DNA of 64,000 bases from Talpa occidentalis (taxonomy: Eukaryota > Chordata > Mammalia > Eulipotyphla > Talpidae), in NCBI RefSeq assembly GCF_014898055.3, contig NW_023601212.1, positions 45,124,329-45,188,328 of the forward strand, given 5' to 3'. Below are positions 23,555 through 36,614 of this stretch, piece by piece. A program made the translations under genes and the position numbers. Position 1 is the stretch's first letter. Every line of letters starts with the position of its first letter. The notes under the pieces were generated by a model. The model had not been told where the DNA came from and did not search any database. It saw only the letters and a list, made by a program, of their open reading frames with translations.

Positions 23555-24430
23555 AGCCTTTATTCCAAAGAGGAAATGCAAATGGCCAACAGGCATATGA
23601 AAAAATGTTTAACATCCCTTATCATGAAGGAAATGCAAATCAAAACCACACTGAGATACCACCTTTCACTAGAAAGAATGGCACATTCCAAAAAAAAACG
23701 TGCAACAACAAATGTTGGCGAGGATGCAGTGAAAAAGGAACTCTCCTACAACTCTGGTGGGAGTGCAAACTGGTCCAACCACTGTGGAAAGCTGTCTGGA
23801 GGTTCCTCAGTTTACTAAAAATGGAGCTACCATACAATCCAGCAATTCCACTTCTAGGGATCTACCCAAAGGACACAAAAATAGTGATTCAAAAGAGCAC
23901 CTGTACACCTATGTTTATTGCAGCACTATTTACAATAGGTAAAACCTGGAAACAACCCAAATGCCCAAAAATAGATTACTGGATCAAGAAGATGTGGTAT
24001 ATATACACAATGGAATATTATTCAGCATCAGAAAAGAAAAACTCATGCTATTCTCAGCAACATGGATGGAGCTAGAAGGTATTATGCTCAGTGAAATAAG
24101 ACAGAAGGAAAAAAGAAAATATCGGATGGTTTCACTAATAACAGGAATATAGGGGAACCAAATAGGACATCAGTGTAAAAAAAATAATAATTACAGTACA
24201 AACCACAACAAAGCAAAAACAGACAATCGTAAACCAGAGACATACTGCAGGGGAGGAGGTGGGAGAGGGATTAGAGGGAGGGAGGGAGGAGCACAGGAAG
24301 ATGAGGTGATGGTGCATGGGTGCATTGGTGAAGGAAATTCTAGGGGGACTCAATCTGAGGGGGTAGGGGGAAGCAAATATTGTCTAAAAATGTTTAAAAA
24401 ATGATAAATGTTAAAATAAAATAAAAAACA
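23555..24430 (+). mobile_element. L1 3' end, plus strand (older subfamily)
   Basis: ORF2 C-terminus with [13 protein letters not shown], the zinc-knuckle-like [20 protein letters not shown] region and [20 protein letters not shown], then a 3' UTR with gggaggaggtgggag near 24250 and an A-rich tail. Frames at 23576, 23605 and 23961 are pieces of one broken ORF2. About 0.9 kb long, 5'-truncated. Confidence 0.85.
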
Positions 24431-24879
24431 TGAACGTCTTGGGCAACTGAGATTATTGTTAACTCTGCATATAGGTATTTTACTGAACATTACTTTCCTC
24501 TTTTGTGTTATTTCCTCTGCAGCTGGCTTTCCTTGTTACACGTTTTCAACTTGAGTAAGAATCTTTGCAGAAAAATGAGCTTCTACCAGAAGATTAGGTA
24601 ATAGCTCCTGGACTATGTTGGGAGTGAGCTGATCATGGAATATGGACCAGAATACCCAAATTCTCCAGAAATTGAATGTCAAGAATTTGCTGCATACTCT
24701 CTCCCAATATGATGTCATGAAGAGTTACTTGTAACAAATCTGAAACGCTTTTTATATTCTTTGCCCAAAGAATGACAATTCATTGTTTTCCTCTTTTTCC
24801 AGGAGACATCATCTGGTTTGACTGTTCATTACAATTATCCTGAAAAGAGAGGTTAAAAATGACACTATATTTCAAAAAA
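24431..24879. other. Unassigned gene-free stretch
   Basis: No element recognised. I searched the minus strand for the missing last exon of the receptor gene. A tgcag followed by a short frame with an immediate stop exists near 24465, but it cannot be distinguished from chance. Confidence 0.25.
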
Positions 24880-25470
24880 GCCCTGGAAGACTAAAACAAG
24901 AACACTACGAAATATTGTCAAAAAGAAGCTAAAGAAGACCTAAAGATATGGAAAGACACTGCATGTTCAAAGATCTGATTTAATATAATTAAGATGGCAG
25001 TACTCTCCCTGAAATTTATTTAAACATTATACTTGTCAGTAGCTCAATTAAAATTTTCTCAGAAATTGAAATGCACATCTTAAAATTTACTGAAGTGTCC
25101 TGATAACAGGCACTTGTAGCCAAAATATAAAGAGTATTCTTACCATTTATCATTCAAGACAATGGAACGATTAAATACAAAGTATTTTGACTCAATATTC
25201 CCCCAAAGAAGATATGTAAATGGTTAATAAGCACATGAAATATACTCAATATCATTATATATCTGTGAAATGCAAATCAAAACCACAATGAAATAACATT
25301 CCACACCCACTAAAGTATCAAAAAAGATAAACAATATCAACTTTTGGTGAGTATGGGAGGAAAACTAGAACCTCTTTTATTGGCTAGGGGCAATGGAAAA
25401 CCATTTTTAGAATTTTAATGCAAGGTGGTACAAGATCTATTTTTTGCTTCAAGAAATATATCTCTATATT
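24880..25470 (+). mobile_element. Ancient L1 ORF2 fragment, plus strand
   Basis: Degenerate text matching ORF2 (gaagacctaaagatatggaaagacactgc..., then cccaaagaagatatgtaaatgg.., gaaatgcaaatcaaaaccaca). Heavy divergence, no open frame. Confidence 0.6.
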
Positions 25471-26435
25471 ATGTGGGAAACTCACTGCAGGACAGAGAGG
25501 TAGATTCCATTTAGGAGGATATTGCAGTGCAGCCCAGAGAAGATGACAACTGGAATTTGGGAGAAAGTGATGAATATACCATAAGGAAAACTATTTGTGA
25601 TCTAGTGAGGAGGAAACAATAGTAGAATTTAGCAATAGAATGTCTTGAAATAGAAAAAGATAGGGAATTATAATATAAAGAGTGCTCCAGGTCCTGCATG
25701 GTGCAGTTTTTCTTCAGCTAATGGATGGAAATGCCTAGCAAAGAACTGAGAGACCTGAAGAGCACTAAGTTGGAGAAGAAGATGGTAACTTCTGTTATCA
25801 TCATGGTGAGCTGTTACTAAGATATGTTATTAGAGATGTTGAGTTGACAATTGGAAATAGCAGTCAGGAACCCATATCTATTTCAGGGCTGAGAAACATA
25901 TTTGACCATCATTGCCTTCTGTGTGGCTCATTAAATCACTATGGACAAGACTGTCTATGTGAGTGTATAATATGAGGATAGAAGTGTTTCAAGAACAAAG
26001 CAATACAGAATATATAAAATGTAAAGAGATGAATAAAGTTCAGCTAGAGGGATAGGAAGAATTCCAGGAGTTTTGAGATATGAAAACCAAAGACAAAAGG
26101 AGGGTATTGTTAAGAGGACTAAAAGATATTCATCATTGGAGGCCTAAGAGAGAATTATTTTTGGTGGAACGATAGAGACAAGACCAGATATCAGCATGTA
26201 CAAAAAAAGGAGGGAGGGATAAATATATCAGATTAACAAGAGTAAGAATTATCTTGTTACAATGAAGGTTGAAAGGATGCTGTGGAGAAGACAGGACTGC
26301 ACATGGTGCAGAGAATGTATGAGCAATGACTTCTCTATTGAGAAGTCAAGAACCAATTTTCAGGTGGAGTGATTATCTTTTAAAAGTAGGGAGCATTGCA
26401 AAATACTACATGACACACCTCTCAGTAACATCTTT
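25471..26435. other. Gene-free stretch
   Basis: No gene, RNA or clear mobile element was recognised. The base composition is purine-rich on the plus strand. Short open frames (for example 25511-25699, minus) show no family features. Confidence 0.3.
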
Positions 26436-27475
26436 AAAGACTCATCCCCCAACACAAAGAAAGTGAAGGAAAAGATAAACCCCTGAAATTACAATAAACT
26501 AAAAAGCTTCTGTACAAAAGAGACATTAACCAAAACAAAGAGACACCCTACTGATTGGGAGAAAATTTTTGCACTCCATACAACTGATAAGGGACTGATC
26601 ATAAGGCTCTACAAAGAGCTCATATTATTCAATAAAAACAAAGTGAACATCCAGTCAAAAAATGGTCAGAAGAGCTAAAAAGACATTTCTCCAAAGAGGA
26701 AATGCAAATGGCCAACAGGCATATGAAAAAATGATCAACAGCACTTGTAATCAGGGAAATGCAAATCAAAACCACAACGAGATATCACCTTACACCAGTG
26801 AGAATGGCACATTTAAAAGAAAAAAACTAGCAACTAAAATGTTGGCGAGGATGTGGTGAAAAAGGAACACTTGTACACTGCTGCTGGGAATGTAAAGTGG
26901 CCCAACCACTATGGAAAGTTGTGTGGAGGTTCCTCAGTCTACTAAAAATGGAGCTTCCATATGAGCCAGCAATTCCACTCCTAGGAATCTACCCAGAGGA
27001 CACAAAAACATTAATTCAAAATGATACCTGCACCACTCTATTTATGCAGCACTATTTACAATAGGTAAAACCTGGAAACAACCAAAATGCCCAAAAAAGA
27101 TAATTCTTGCCATTCTCAGCAACTTGAATAGCTCTGGAAGGGATTATGCTCAGTGAAATAAGTCAGAAGGAAAAAGAAAAATTTCGGATGGTTTCACTTA
27201 TAGGAGGAACACAGGGAACCAAATAAGGGATCAGGAAAAATAATAATAATAGCGTATTTAAAAACAAAATTAGCAGGCAACTGTAAATCAGAGACATTCT
27301 GCAGGGGAAGAAGACGGATCAAAACAGGAGAGGAAAGAGCACAAGGACTATGACAATGGTTCAAGGGTAAATTGGTGGTGGGAATTTTACGGGGAATTCA
27401 CCTGATAGGAGAAAGCAAGCACTGTGCAAAAATGAACGATGATGTAAAATATAGATATATAAACAAATATTTTTT
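26436..27475 (+). mobile_element. L1 3' end, plus strand (older subfamily)
   Basis: About 1 kb: ORF2 from the aagtgaaggaaaagataaac segment through gcaaatggccaacaggcata and tggagcttccatatgagcc, with frameshifts, followed by a 3' UTR and A-rich tail near 27470. More diverged than L1-B; similar age to 23555. Confidence 0.8.
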
Positions 27476-28527
27476 TAAAAGTAGGGGCACATATTGTCCA
27501 CTTGTGGTAACAAGAGAAAATTAAGAGCGAGTGAAGCAGATGCCAAATGACTGCTAGTTTTGAGAACACAAAGTTAACCTGGTTTCACCCTGCTGTCCTG
27601 TATTTTCTCTGCAAAGAAGATGGTAGGACCAACTGCTGGGAAAGAAGAAAGAGCTAGAAGGCTGGGATCTTTGGAATGTGGAGATTTTTAGGAGTAGTTG
27701 TAGGCAGACAGACAGTGCTTCAGAGAAATGCAGGTTTGCCAGGCATGGTGGTGGAATCACTGAAATTGGGAAAAAAGTAGTTGGGACAGACTAAAGACCT
27801 TGGATAATTCATACAGACCTGAGTCTCACTTTCTTCACCTATCAAATGGGACCATAATAATACTCACGTCCAAATGCTGATTTGAAGAACATTTAAACAA
27901 AATTTGGAAAAAAGGATTTGTAAACAGGAAAATACAGATGCCTGCTGATTAATACTGCAGCCTTTCCTCTGACCCCTATGAATTTTCTTTCTCTTTTTAG
28001 TCTTCATGTGTACAGGAAACACTAGTAATGATTGCAGACTTGAAAGAGGAGTCTCAAATTCAAATCAATAACTACTTCCCTGTGCTGTAATAGCTCCAAA
28101 CCATGAGCCTATTGCTTTATATGTGGACAGGCAGCAGGCAGTGACCACAGTGCCTCATGCCTGTGCATCGTTGCTTCAGGTCATTAGTTTCTACCTTTTG
28201 AGCTTACTATCTATCTTTCCCTGCTCACAGTATTTTATCGTCTCACCAGGAAATTTAAAACCTTATTTACCTTGTCACACAATATGGGTGTCCCATATGT
28301 GGTAAATGAGAAGATGGTGGTATACACAAGAGTAAAGGGAGCTTAAAAGTAGAGCAAGAACATTCATGAGGACACGCCTTCAAGTGAGTACATGCCTTCA
28401 AGAGTAAACAGGGGAGAGTCATTCGAGGGTATCACCTTCTATATGCCCAGACTGTCCAGTGTGGCCAGTATACGCTGCTCAAGTGGTTCAATTAGTGAAG
28501 GGCTCTGGGTGCAATCTGTAACCTTAC
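27476..28527. other. Downstream flank of the last identified receptor exon
   Basis: It probably contains intron or 3' sequence of the receptor gene on the minus strand. No convincing terminal exon is visible. One candidate acceptor (minus-strand ...gaaaccag followed by GTTAAC near 27573) would give Val-Asn as in the ADGRE2 C-terminus I recall, but there is no in-frame stop next to it and its pyrimidine tract is poor. Confidence 0.3.
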
Positions 28528-28638
28528 CATGCTTGGTTTGGAGGCATCAGAAATGACCCTGCTGGAGAGTGTGTGGCTCTCAGAATCAGTTCTCAATTTT
28601 CTGACACTTCTGAACCATTTTCCATATTGCTCCCGGAC
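28528..28638 (-). CDS. ADGRE2: ADGRE2-like exon: cytoplasmic tail
   Basis: 111 bp, phase 0 at both ends, acceptor ctctgcag and donor gtaagg. It encodes 37 residues starting [15 protein letters not shown], a basic juxtamembrane helix-8-like segment, then SESHTLSS and DASKPSM. The family tail ends only a few residues beyond this point, so one short terminal exon is expected downstream. If the donor were not used, the frame would run 11 more codons to a TAA at 28492-28494. Confidence 0.85.
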
Positions 28639-28723
28639 CTGCAGAGGCAAAGCATGCTCTGGGTCAGCTCACTGAGAGAGATGTGGATGAAAAGAGTCCT
28701 GGGTGGGAGCTGTACAGTAATAC

Positions 28724-28892
28724 CTGCTGGCTGAGGAGGCAGTAGACCAGGAAGATGAAGACACCCTGCAAGCTGTTGATGATGGTGAACAGGTAGGCCA
28801 TGACCTGGACAGCTGAACCCACCTGCAGGATTCCCAGACACCATGTGCATCCCAAGATGAAGAGTTGAGCAGTAGCTTTAAATGTCAACACT
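28724..28892 (-). CDS. ADGRE2: ADGRE2-like exon: TM6 and TM7
   Basis: 169 bp, acceptor tcacccag and donor gtatta; it completes the Arg codon begun in the previous exon and ends in phase 0. It encodes [20 protein letters not shown] (TM6, with the conserved GCTW motif) and [20 protein letters not shown] (TM7, with the family NSLQG motif), ending CLLSQQ. All key motifs are present and the frame is open. It is joined to the tail exon across an 85-bp intron, very short for this gene. Confidence 0.93.
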
Positions 28893-29184
28893 CTGGGTGA
28901 GAGGAGTAGGGAGGCACATGAGTGACCAGGAGCAACACAATCTAAGTCATTTTCATCTCCACCCCATGAATGAATGGACCTACCCCTCCATTGGTGATGA
29001 GTTCTCAAAATGAGTTGTGATCAGCTTTGATCTTTACTATCAATTATTCCACACAATGGCATTGTTATTTGATTGAGTGACACTTCATAATATGGTGTCA
29101 AATTTTTTATGATGCTCCTTGAAAATCCATAATTTCATTTCACCAACATATTGAGGAAGTATTATATATCAGGCTCTGCTGGCA

Positions 29185-29590
29185 CCTGTGCAATTCCACT
29201 TCTGAGTATCTACCCAAAAAAATGAAAAATCTGGAGCTGGAATGGATTATGCTCAGTAAAATAAACCAGAAATAAAAAGAAAAAATCAGATGGTTTCACT
29301 TATAGGAAGAATGTATGGGAACCAAATACGGAATCAGGAAAAAAATAATTATAATAAATTGAAAAAACAAAATTAACAAGTAACTATATATCAGAGAAAT
29401 TCTGCAGAGGAGGGGAAGAGAGAGGACTCAAAACAAGGGAGAGAAGTTCACAAGGGACTATGGTGATGGTGCACGGTGGGAATTTTACAGGGACTACACC
29501 AAAGAGGAGAAAGCAAACATTGCATAAAAAGGAAGAATGATATAAAACATATATAAAATATATATAATAAAACTTTTAAAAATTTGATAT
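29185..29590 (+). mobile_element. L1 3' end fragment, plus strand
   Basis: ORF2 terminal codons and 3' UTR (ctggagctggaatggattatgctcag, then aatcagatggtttcacttatagg, gaggaggggaagagag, A-rich end). Diverged, similar to the 26436 subfamily. Confidence 0.7.
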
Positions 29591-30125
29591 TGAGACAAGA
29601 AAAAATGCAAAAACATTAATGCAAATGGATATATAGCTCCTATGTTCATTGTAGCATTATTTGCAATAGCCAAATTATGGAAACAAACTAAGTGTCCAAT
29701 AGCAGTCAAATGGATTAAGATGTGCATACATAAACAATGGAATACTATTCAGTTATTTTTTAAAAAGATAAACTCTTGCCATTTTCAACATGAATAAACT
29801 GGAAGAGATTATGCTAAATGAAATAAGTCAATGGAGAAAAACAAGCACCAAGTAATTTCACTCATGAATGGAATATAGAGAAACAAAAAAAGAACAACCA
29901 AAACATACCCTGATATGACTGTAGAATTGAGGCTATGACGTGGAATAGGTGGGAATGGAGGGTCAAGTGGGGAGGGTACCCAAAGGACTATGGTGGAGGA
30001 TTACGAGTGTTTTGGTGGTGGGTGCAGTGTGGTAACATACATCTGGAGGGCTACGAACTGCTACTTCTAAATCACGTAGTGGCCCAAAGAATGTTACCCC
30101 AACAAAAACAATACAATTAAATTTA
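29591..30125 (+). mobile_element. Second, older L1 3' fragment, plus strand
   Basis: ORF2 C-terminal text (cctatgttcattgtagcattatt, caatggaatactattcag, gaaataagtca), then a 3' UTR and A-rich end (aaaacaatacaattaaattt). Its A-rich tail is where L1-B inserted. Confidence 0.7.
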
Positions 30126-30140
30126 AAAAACAAAGGCAAG

Positions 30141-31344
30141 GAGGGGGCGGAGTAACATGGCGGCGAGGAGACGCTGCGAGTAAGATCTCCCATTAAAAAA
30201 AGTTAATAGGGAGGAAAAGCAGCAGGTCCCAGTGAGAACCGGGACACGGAAGATAAATGGGTGACGCCAGCAAACTACCCGAAGAAGAAAGTTGCCATAA
30301 AAGAGGACTAGAAGGGAGGAAAACGCAGAACCCTGCTCCCCTCCCCCACCCACAGAGTCGGCACTCTCCCACCAGCAGAGAGGAGGAAAACAACAAACTA
30401 AAACGACCAACAAGAACACACTATGCAGCAAGCGGGACTGTGAGTGGAAAGGAACTATTGCAGCCACCACACCCCGTGAACGGGAGCTGTGGAGAACCCT
30501 GCAGGATTCGCCATGGCGGTGAGCAAACAGCTCCGGGCACCATTAGAGAAGAACAAAGACCCCGGGAGACGTGCACACAGCCCTGGCTGCCGGTAAGCTT
30601 GCGCGGAAAAACATCGCGCTTGGCGGCGCACTTGAAAAGCAAATGCAGACCGGGATCCCCCGCTGCCCAGGTCCCCGCGCCTGCGACCTAGGCTTGCGGG
30701 GAGACACGCGGAGGCCCTCACGGGGGTGAAAGTCCCTCCCTGAGTGAGCAGGAACCAGGCGACCAGGCACGGGAGCGGGGTGCAAAAGGCGCCATTCCCG
30801 CACCACTGAACTGGGCTACAGCCCGCGTCCTGGAACTGAGGGCTTTGAACTGAGACCCGGGGCACGAAATTTGGGGCGTGGGTTCTCCACGACGGTGGGG
30901 CACAAGGCAGACACAGCACCCCAAAGCTGTTGAGGTTTACCCTACCATTCCCACTCTGTTCCCTGTCCCACGGGGTGGGGGGAGGTGAAAAACAGCCCCC
31001 CAAGGACAATAGGAGAGATCTCTGGCGCCACCTAGCGACCAGAAAAAAAAGTCACTAACACCCCATAGAACAGGAAATTTCTTAAGACTGCTTGAAAAGG
31101 GCAGAAGGCTTCTGGAGGACCCAGTGGCCACCCGGGAAGTTAGCCCATGCCAGGCCCCTTCCGACCAGCAGTCTGAGCCCACAGAGGGAGCAGGCACCCA
31201 CGTCCGGGGCAGACCGGGTGCGCAGAAGAGTGTGCCTGAAACCGGAGGCGCAGGGACTGCATCCCGCTTCGCCATTTTAGAACAGGGACATTTCTTCAGT
31301 AAAAACTGCCTAAAACCAGCAGAAAGCTGCCCCAGAAGCCAGAG
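30141..31344 (+). promoter_or_regulatory. L1-B 5' UTR (internal promoter region)
   Basis: A 1.2-kb GC-rich, CpG-containing leader beginning with an aacatggcggcg motif, which is a YY1-type site (core CCAT/ATGG in AANATGGCGG) as at the 5' end of other mammalian L1s. It ends with two copies of the ~190-200-bp unit that runs into ORF1. The matching region of L1-C is 54304-55504. Promoter function is known for the family and inferred here. Confidence 0.65.
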
Positions 31345-32412
31345 ATGGCTCCTGGAGGAGCCAGAGGGGAGCGGAGAAGTTCACCCAAGATGCCACCCAG
31401 TCTGAGCAACACAGTGTCCCAATGCATACGAACAATTAGAAAACAGACAGTAGGGAGTAGAAGAACCACACGCAACCTAACAATTCCTCAGGAAAGAAGC
31501 ACACCACAAAAAGAAAACCACTCCCCAGATTGCAACGACAGCAGCTTGGAAGAACTTCTGAGCCTTTCAGAAAGAGAATTTAAAATTGCCATGATTAAAA
31601 AAGTGATAGATCAGAAGAAGGAAATTGAGTCCCTAAAGAGGGAAAACAATGGTCAGAAGAATGAAATTGAGTCCCTAAAGAGGGAAGTAAAAGAAATGCA
31701 GGAGATCAAAGAATTAATGGAGGAACTAAAGAACTCTGGGAAAAGCAATGAAAGCAGAATAGATGAAATGGAAGAACGAATAAGTACTCTTGAAGACACA
31801 GAAATAAAAAGAAACAAAACAGAGAGGAAAGAGAAGTACGAAGGAAAAAGAATGAAGAAAGACTTCGGGAATTATCTGACTCCATGAGGAAAGGAAATAT
31901 AAGAGTTATAGGAATTCCAGAAGGAGAGGAGAGAGATGTAGGAACAGAGAAAATATTCCAGGAGATAATTGAAGAGAACTTCCCAAATGCGAAGAAGGAG
32001 ATGAAATTGATATACAAGAAGCAAGAAGAACACCAAACTTCCACGACGAAAGGAAAAACACAGCAAGACACATAATAGTAAAGCTCCCAAGAATCCAGGA
32101 CAAGGAAAAAATAATGAAGCTGACAAGAGGGAAGAAACAGATAACATTCAAAGGAAAACCAATCAGGCTGACATCAGACTTCTCTGAAGAAACACTACGG
32201 GCAAGGAGAGAGTGGAGGGACATAGTCAACAGACTCCAAAAAAACAGATGCCAACCAAGAATACTCTATCCCGCAAAGCTCTCTTTCCTCCATGAAGAAA
32301 GAATATGGACCTTCCCAGACAAAGATAAACTCCGGAATTTCATTATGACTAAACCCCACTCCAAAAAATACTACAAGGAATCCTAAAGCTAGAACCTCAG
32401 AGGGACGAATAA
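31345..32412 (+). pseudogene. L1-B ORF1, frameshifted
   Basis: Starts MAPGGARGERRSSPKMPPSL and is open for 180 codons. An indel near 31830 (aacaaaacagagaggaaagag, where L1-C has accaaaacagaaaaggaaag) shifts the frame and a stop follows at 31885. The RNA-recognition block continues in other frames to the TAA at 32410. The coiled coil contains two copies of the 14-residue repeat QKxEIESLKREN, against three in L1-C. Not functional. Confidence 0.88.
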
Positions 32413-32484
32413 CAACAAAAGAAGACCAAAAAAAAAAAGTTATTAAAAGAATAAATAAATAAAATCAAAGGAAAGACAAACACA

Positions 32485-35400
32485 ATGGCAAATACAGATG
32501 CTAACATATCAATATTAACTCTAAATGTAAATGGACTAAACTCTTCAATAAAAAGACACAGAGTTGCAGCCTGGATTAAGAAACAAAACCCAACCTTTTT
32601 CTGTCACCAGGAAACACATTTAGCTACAAAAGATAAAAATAGGCTCAAAGTCAAAGGATGGAAAACAATCCTACAAGCAAATGGGCCAAAAAAGAAAGCA
32701 GGAACAGCTATACTTATATCAGATAAAACAGACTTCAAACTCAAAAATATAAAAAGAGACCCCAATGGTCACTACATTATGATCAAGGGGACAATACTTC
32801 AAGCAGAAATAACACTCATTAACATATACTCACCAAACGAAAGACCACCAAAATATATCAGACAACTGTTGTCCTCTCTGAAAATAGACATCAGAGAAAA
32901 CACATACGTAGTGGGAGACTTCAACACACCACTATCAACAATGGATAGATCAACAAGACAAAAAATAAGTAAAGAAACTAAAGCTCTAAATAAGGACCTA
33001 GAGCATTTGGGCTTAACAGACATCTATAGAACACTAAACCCAAAAAAAACGGAGTACACATTTTTCTCAAGCGCACATGGATCATTCTCCAGGATCGATC
33101 ACATACTGGGGCACAAGACAAACATCAACAGATACACCAAGATTGAAATCATACCAACCATCCTTTCTGACCACGAAGGCATCAAACTAGAAATAAACCA
33201 TAAAAAGAAGGCAAGGAACTTTCCTACCTCATGGAGATTAAAAACGACACTACTGGAAGACCACTGGACTAATGAGGAGATCAAAGAAGAAATTAAAAAA
33301 TTCTTTGAATGGAATGACAAGGAGGACACCAATATCCTAAATGTATGGGATGCAGCAAAAGCAGTAATAAGAGGAAAATATATAGCAGTAGAAGCTCACA
33401 TCAAAAAACAAGAAAGAACTCAAAGAAACAACCTAATCTCGAAGCTCAAAGATCTAGAAAAAACAACAAAAAAAACCAAACCAGTAGAAGAAAAGAAATA
33501 ATAAAAACCAAAGCAGAAATAAATGAAATTGAAACTAAAAAGCAATCCAAAAGATCAATGAAACCAAGAGCTGGTTCTTTGAAAAAATCAATAAAATAGA
33601 CAAACCCCTAGCCAGGCTCACAAAGGAAAAAAGGGAGAAAGCACAAATACACAGGATCATAAATGAAAGAGGAGAAATCACAACGGACACAGCAGAAATC
33701 AAAAGAATAATCAGTAACTACTATGAACAGTTATATGGAAACAAGTTCAACAATCTAGAGGAGATGGACAAATTCCTACAACTCTACAATCACCCAAAGC
33801 TAGATAAAGAAGAAATAGAACACCTATACAGACCAATTACAATTAGCGAAATTGAAATGGTAATCAAAAACCTCCCCAAAAACAAAAGTCCAGGACCTGA
33901 TGGATTTACAAATGAATTCTACCAAACATTCAGAGACGAATTAGTGCCTATCCTTCACAAAATCTTCCAAAAAATTGAGAAGGAAGGGACAATACCAAAC
34001 ACGTTCTATGAAGCCAATATTATACTAATACCAAAGCCGAATAAGGACAACACAAAAAAGGAAAACTACAGGCCAATCTCCCTAATGAACACTGATGCAA
34101 AAATCCTCAATAAAATTTTAGCTATCAGAATCCAACAATGTATCCATAAGATAATTCACCACGACCAAGTTGGATTCATTCCAGGGACACAAGGATGGTT
34201 TAACATCCGAAAATCAATCAACGTTATCCAACACATCAACAAAAAGAAATATAAAAACCATATGATAATATCAATAGATGCTGAGAAAGCTTTCGACAAA
34301 GTGCAACACCCATTCATGATAAAAGCCCTTGAAATTCTTGGGATACAAGGAACATACCTCAACATCATAAAGGCCATCTATGACAAGCCAACAGCCAGTA
34401 TCATTCTCAATGGTGAAAAGCTGAAAGCAATTCCATTAAGATCTGGAACAAGACAAGGATGTCCACTCTCACCACTGCTTTTCAATATAATACTGGAAGT
34501 CCTAGCCAGAGCAATAAGACAAGAGAAAGACATCCAAGGAATCCAAATAGGAAAAGAAGAAGTCAAACTATCACTATTTGCAGATGATATGATAATATAC
34601 ATAGAGAACCCCAAAATCTCCACAGAAAAACTAATTCAACTCATCAATCAATTCAGTAAAGTGGCAGGATACAAAATCAACACGCAAAAGTCAGTAGCCT
34701 TCCTATACACAAACAACAAATTTGAAGAAGAAGAAATCAAAAAAACCACCCCTTTTATTATCGAAACAAAAAAAATCAAATATTTGGGAATAAATCTAAC
34801 AAAAGAGGTAAAGGACCTATACAAAGAAAACTATAAAACACTGTTAAAAGAAATAGAAGAAGACACAAAGAAATGGAAAGACATCCCCTGCTCATGGATT
34901 GGAAGAATAAACATTATTAAAATGGCCATCATACCAAAAGCAATATACAGATTCAATGCTATTCCAATCAAAATCTCAATGGCATTCTTCAAAGAAATAG
35001 AACAATTATTGATGAAATTCATATGGAATCACCAAAAACCCCGAATAGCCAAAGCTCTACTGAAAAAAAAAGAAGGAAATGGAGGCATCACACTCCCAGA
35101 CTTCAAACTATACTACAAAGCCATAATCATCAAAACTGCATGGTATTGGAACAAGAACAGACATACAGACCAATGGAATCGAATAGAAAATCCAGAAATA
35201 AACCCACAGATTTATGGTCAACTAATCTTTGACAAAGGAGCAGACTATGCATTGGAACAAAGAAAGTTTGTTCAATAAATGGTGCTGGGAAAACTGGGTC
35301 GCTACATGCAAAAGAATGAAGCTTGACCACTACCTCACACCATACACAAAAATCAACTCAAAATGGATTAAAGAACTAGACATAAGACCTGAAACCATAA

Positions 35401-36291
35401 AATACATAGAAGGAAATATAGGCGAAACACTACGGGATTTGCACATCAAAGACATCTTTACAGACACATCACCCAAAGCAGTGATAGTGAAGGCAAAGAT
35501 AAACAGCTGGGACTACATCAAATTAAAGAGCGTCTGCACAGCAAAAGAGACAATAACAAAAACAAAGAGAAACCCCACAACTGGGAGAACATTTTTGCAC
35601 CCAACACTAATGATAAAGGACTGATCACAAAAATCTGCAAAGAGCTGATGAGACTCAACAACAACAAGAAAATAATCCAGTCAAAAAATGGGCAGAAGAG
35701 CTAAAAAGAAACTTCTCTGAAGAGGAAATGCAAATGGCCAACAGACATATGAAAAAATGTTCAACATCACTTGTAATCAGGGAAATGCAAATCAAAACTA
35801 CCATGAGATACCATCTCACACCAGTGAGAATGGCACATATTAAAAAAACTAGCAACAACAAATGTTGGCGAGGATGTGGAGAAAAAGGTACTCTCCTGCA
35901 CTGTTGGTGGGAGTGCAAACTGGTCCAACCACTATGGAGAGCTGTGTGGAGATTTCTGGACCTACTAAACATAGAGCTTCCATATGATCCAGCAATTCCA
36001 CTCCTAGGTATTTACCCAAAGGACACAGAAACATCCATTCCAAAGAGCACCTGCACCCCTATGTTTATAGCAGCACTGTTTACAATAGCTAAGCTTTGGA
36101 AACAACCCAAATGCCCAAAAATAGATGACTGGATCAAGAAGATGTGGTACATATATACCATGGAATATTACTCAGCATTCAAAAAAGATAAACACATGCA
36201 ATTTGCAGCAACATGGATGGCGCTGGAAGGGATCATGCTCAGCGAAATAAGCCAAAAAGAAAAAGAAAATACCGGATGGTCTCACTCATAG
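32485..36291 (+). pseudogene. L1-B ORF2 (endonuclease / reverse transcriptase), frameshifted
   Basis: Three main pieces. The endonuclease, 338 codons from [20 protein letters not shown], has FFCHQETHL for the usual FCCLQETHL and loses frame near 33460 in an A-rich tract. The reverse transcriptase then runs open to 35278 (504 codons from the Met at 33764) with [26 protein letters not shown] and an intact catalytic FADDMI at 34577-34594. A 2-base deletion near 35244 shifts it again. The C-terminal cysteine knuckle [18 protein letters not shown] lies near 35860-35920 and the stop is at 36289. Consensus length, but three frames, so inactive. Confidence 0.9.
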
Positions 36292-36514
36292 CAGGAATCT
36301 AGAAAACTTAAATAAGGGACCAGGAAAATGAATATAAGAAAGTGAAAATCAAAATCAACAAAAAACTATGAACCAGAGACACTTTTTGGGGGTGGGGGGC
36401 GGGAGGGGAAGGATTGGGGTCAGAATGGGGCGTTTGCAATTGTATGGGGGAATATAAAATAAAATTTAATATTAAAAAAAAATAAACATAAATAAATAAA
36501 TAAATAAAAGAAAA

Positions 36515-36614
36515 NNNNNNNNNNNNNNNNNNNNNNNNNNNNNNNNNNNNNNNNNNNNNNNNNNNNNNNNNNNNNNNNNNNNNNNNNNNNNNNNNNNNNN
36601 NNNNNNNNNNNNNN
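36515..36614. other. Assembly gap (100 N)
   Basis: Exactly 100 Ns, the conventional size for a gap of unknown length. The left contig ends in an L1 poly(A) tail and the right contig starts inside an L1 ORF2 at text equivalent to 35498 on the left. The two flanks are therefore homologous over about 0.97 kb. Confidence 0.97.

Noticed and set aside
27550..27590. Candidate terminal exon of the receptor gene (Val-Asn codons after an AG)
   Set aside because: Poor pyrimidine tract, no stop after Val-Asn, and the open frame continues without family similarity.
30257..31009. Overlapping open frames on both strands (144 and 184 codons)
   Set aside because: They lie in the CpG-rich L1-B 5' UTR and the equivalent frames in L1-C differ by frameshifts.
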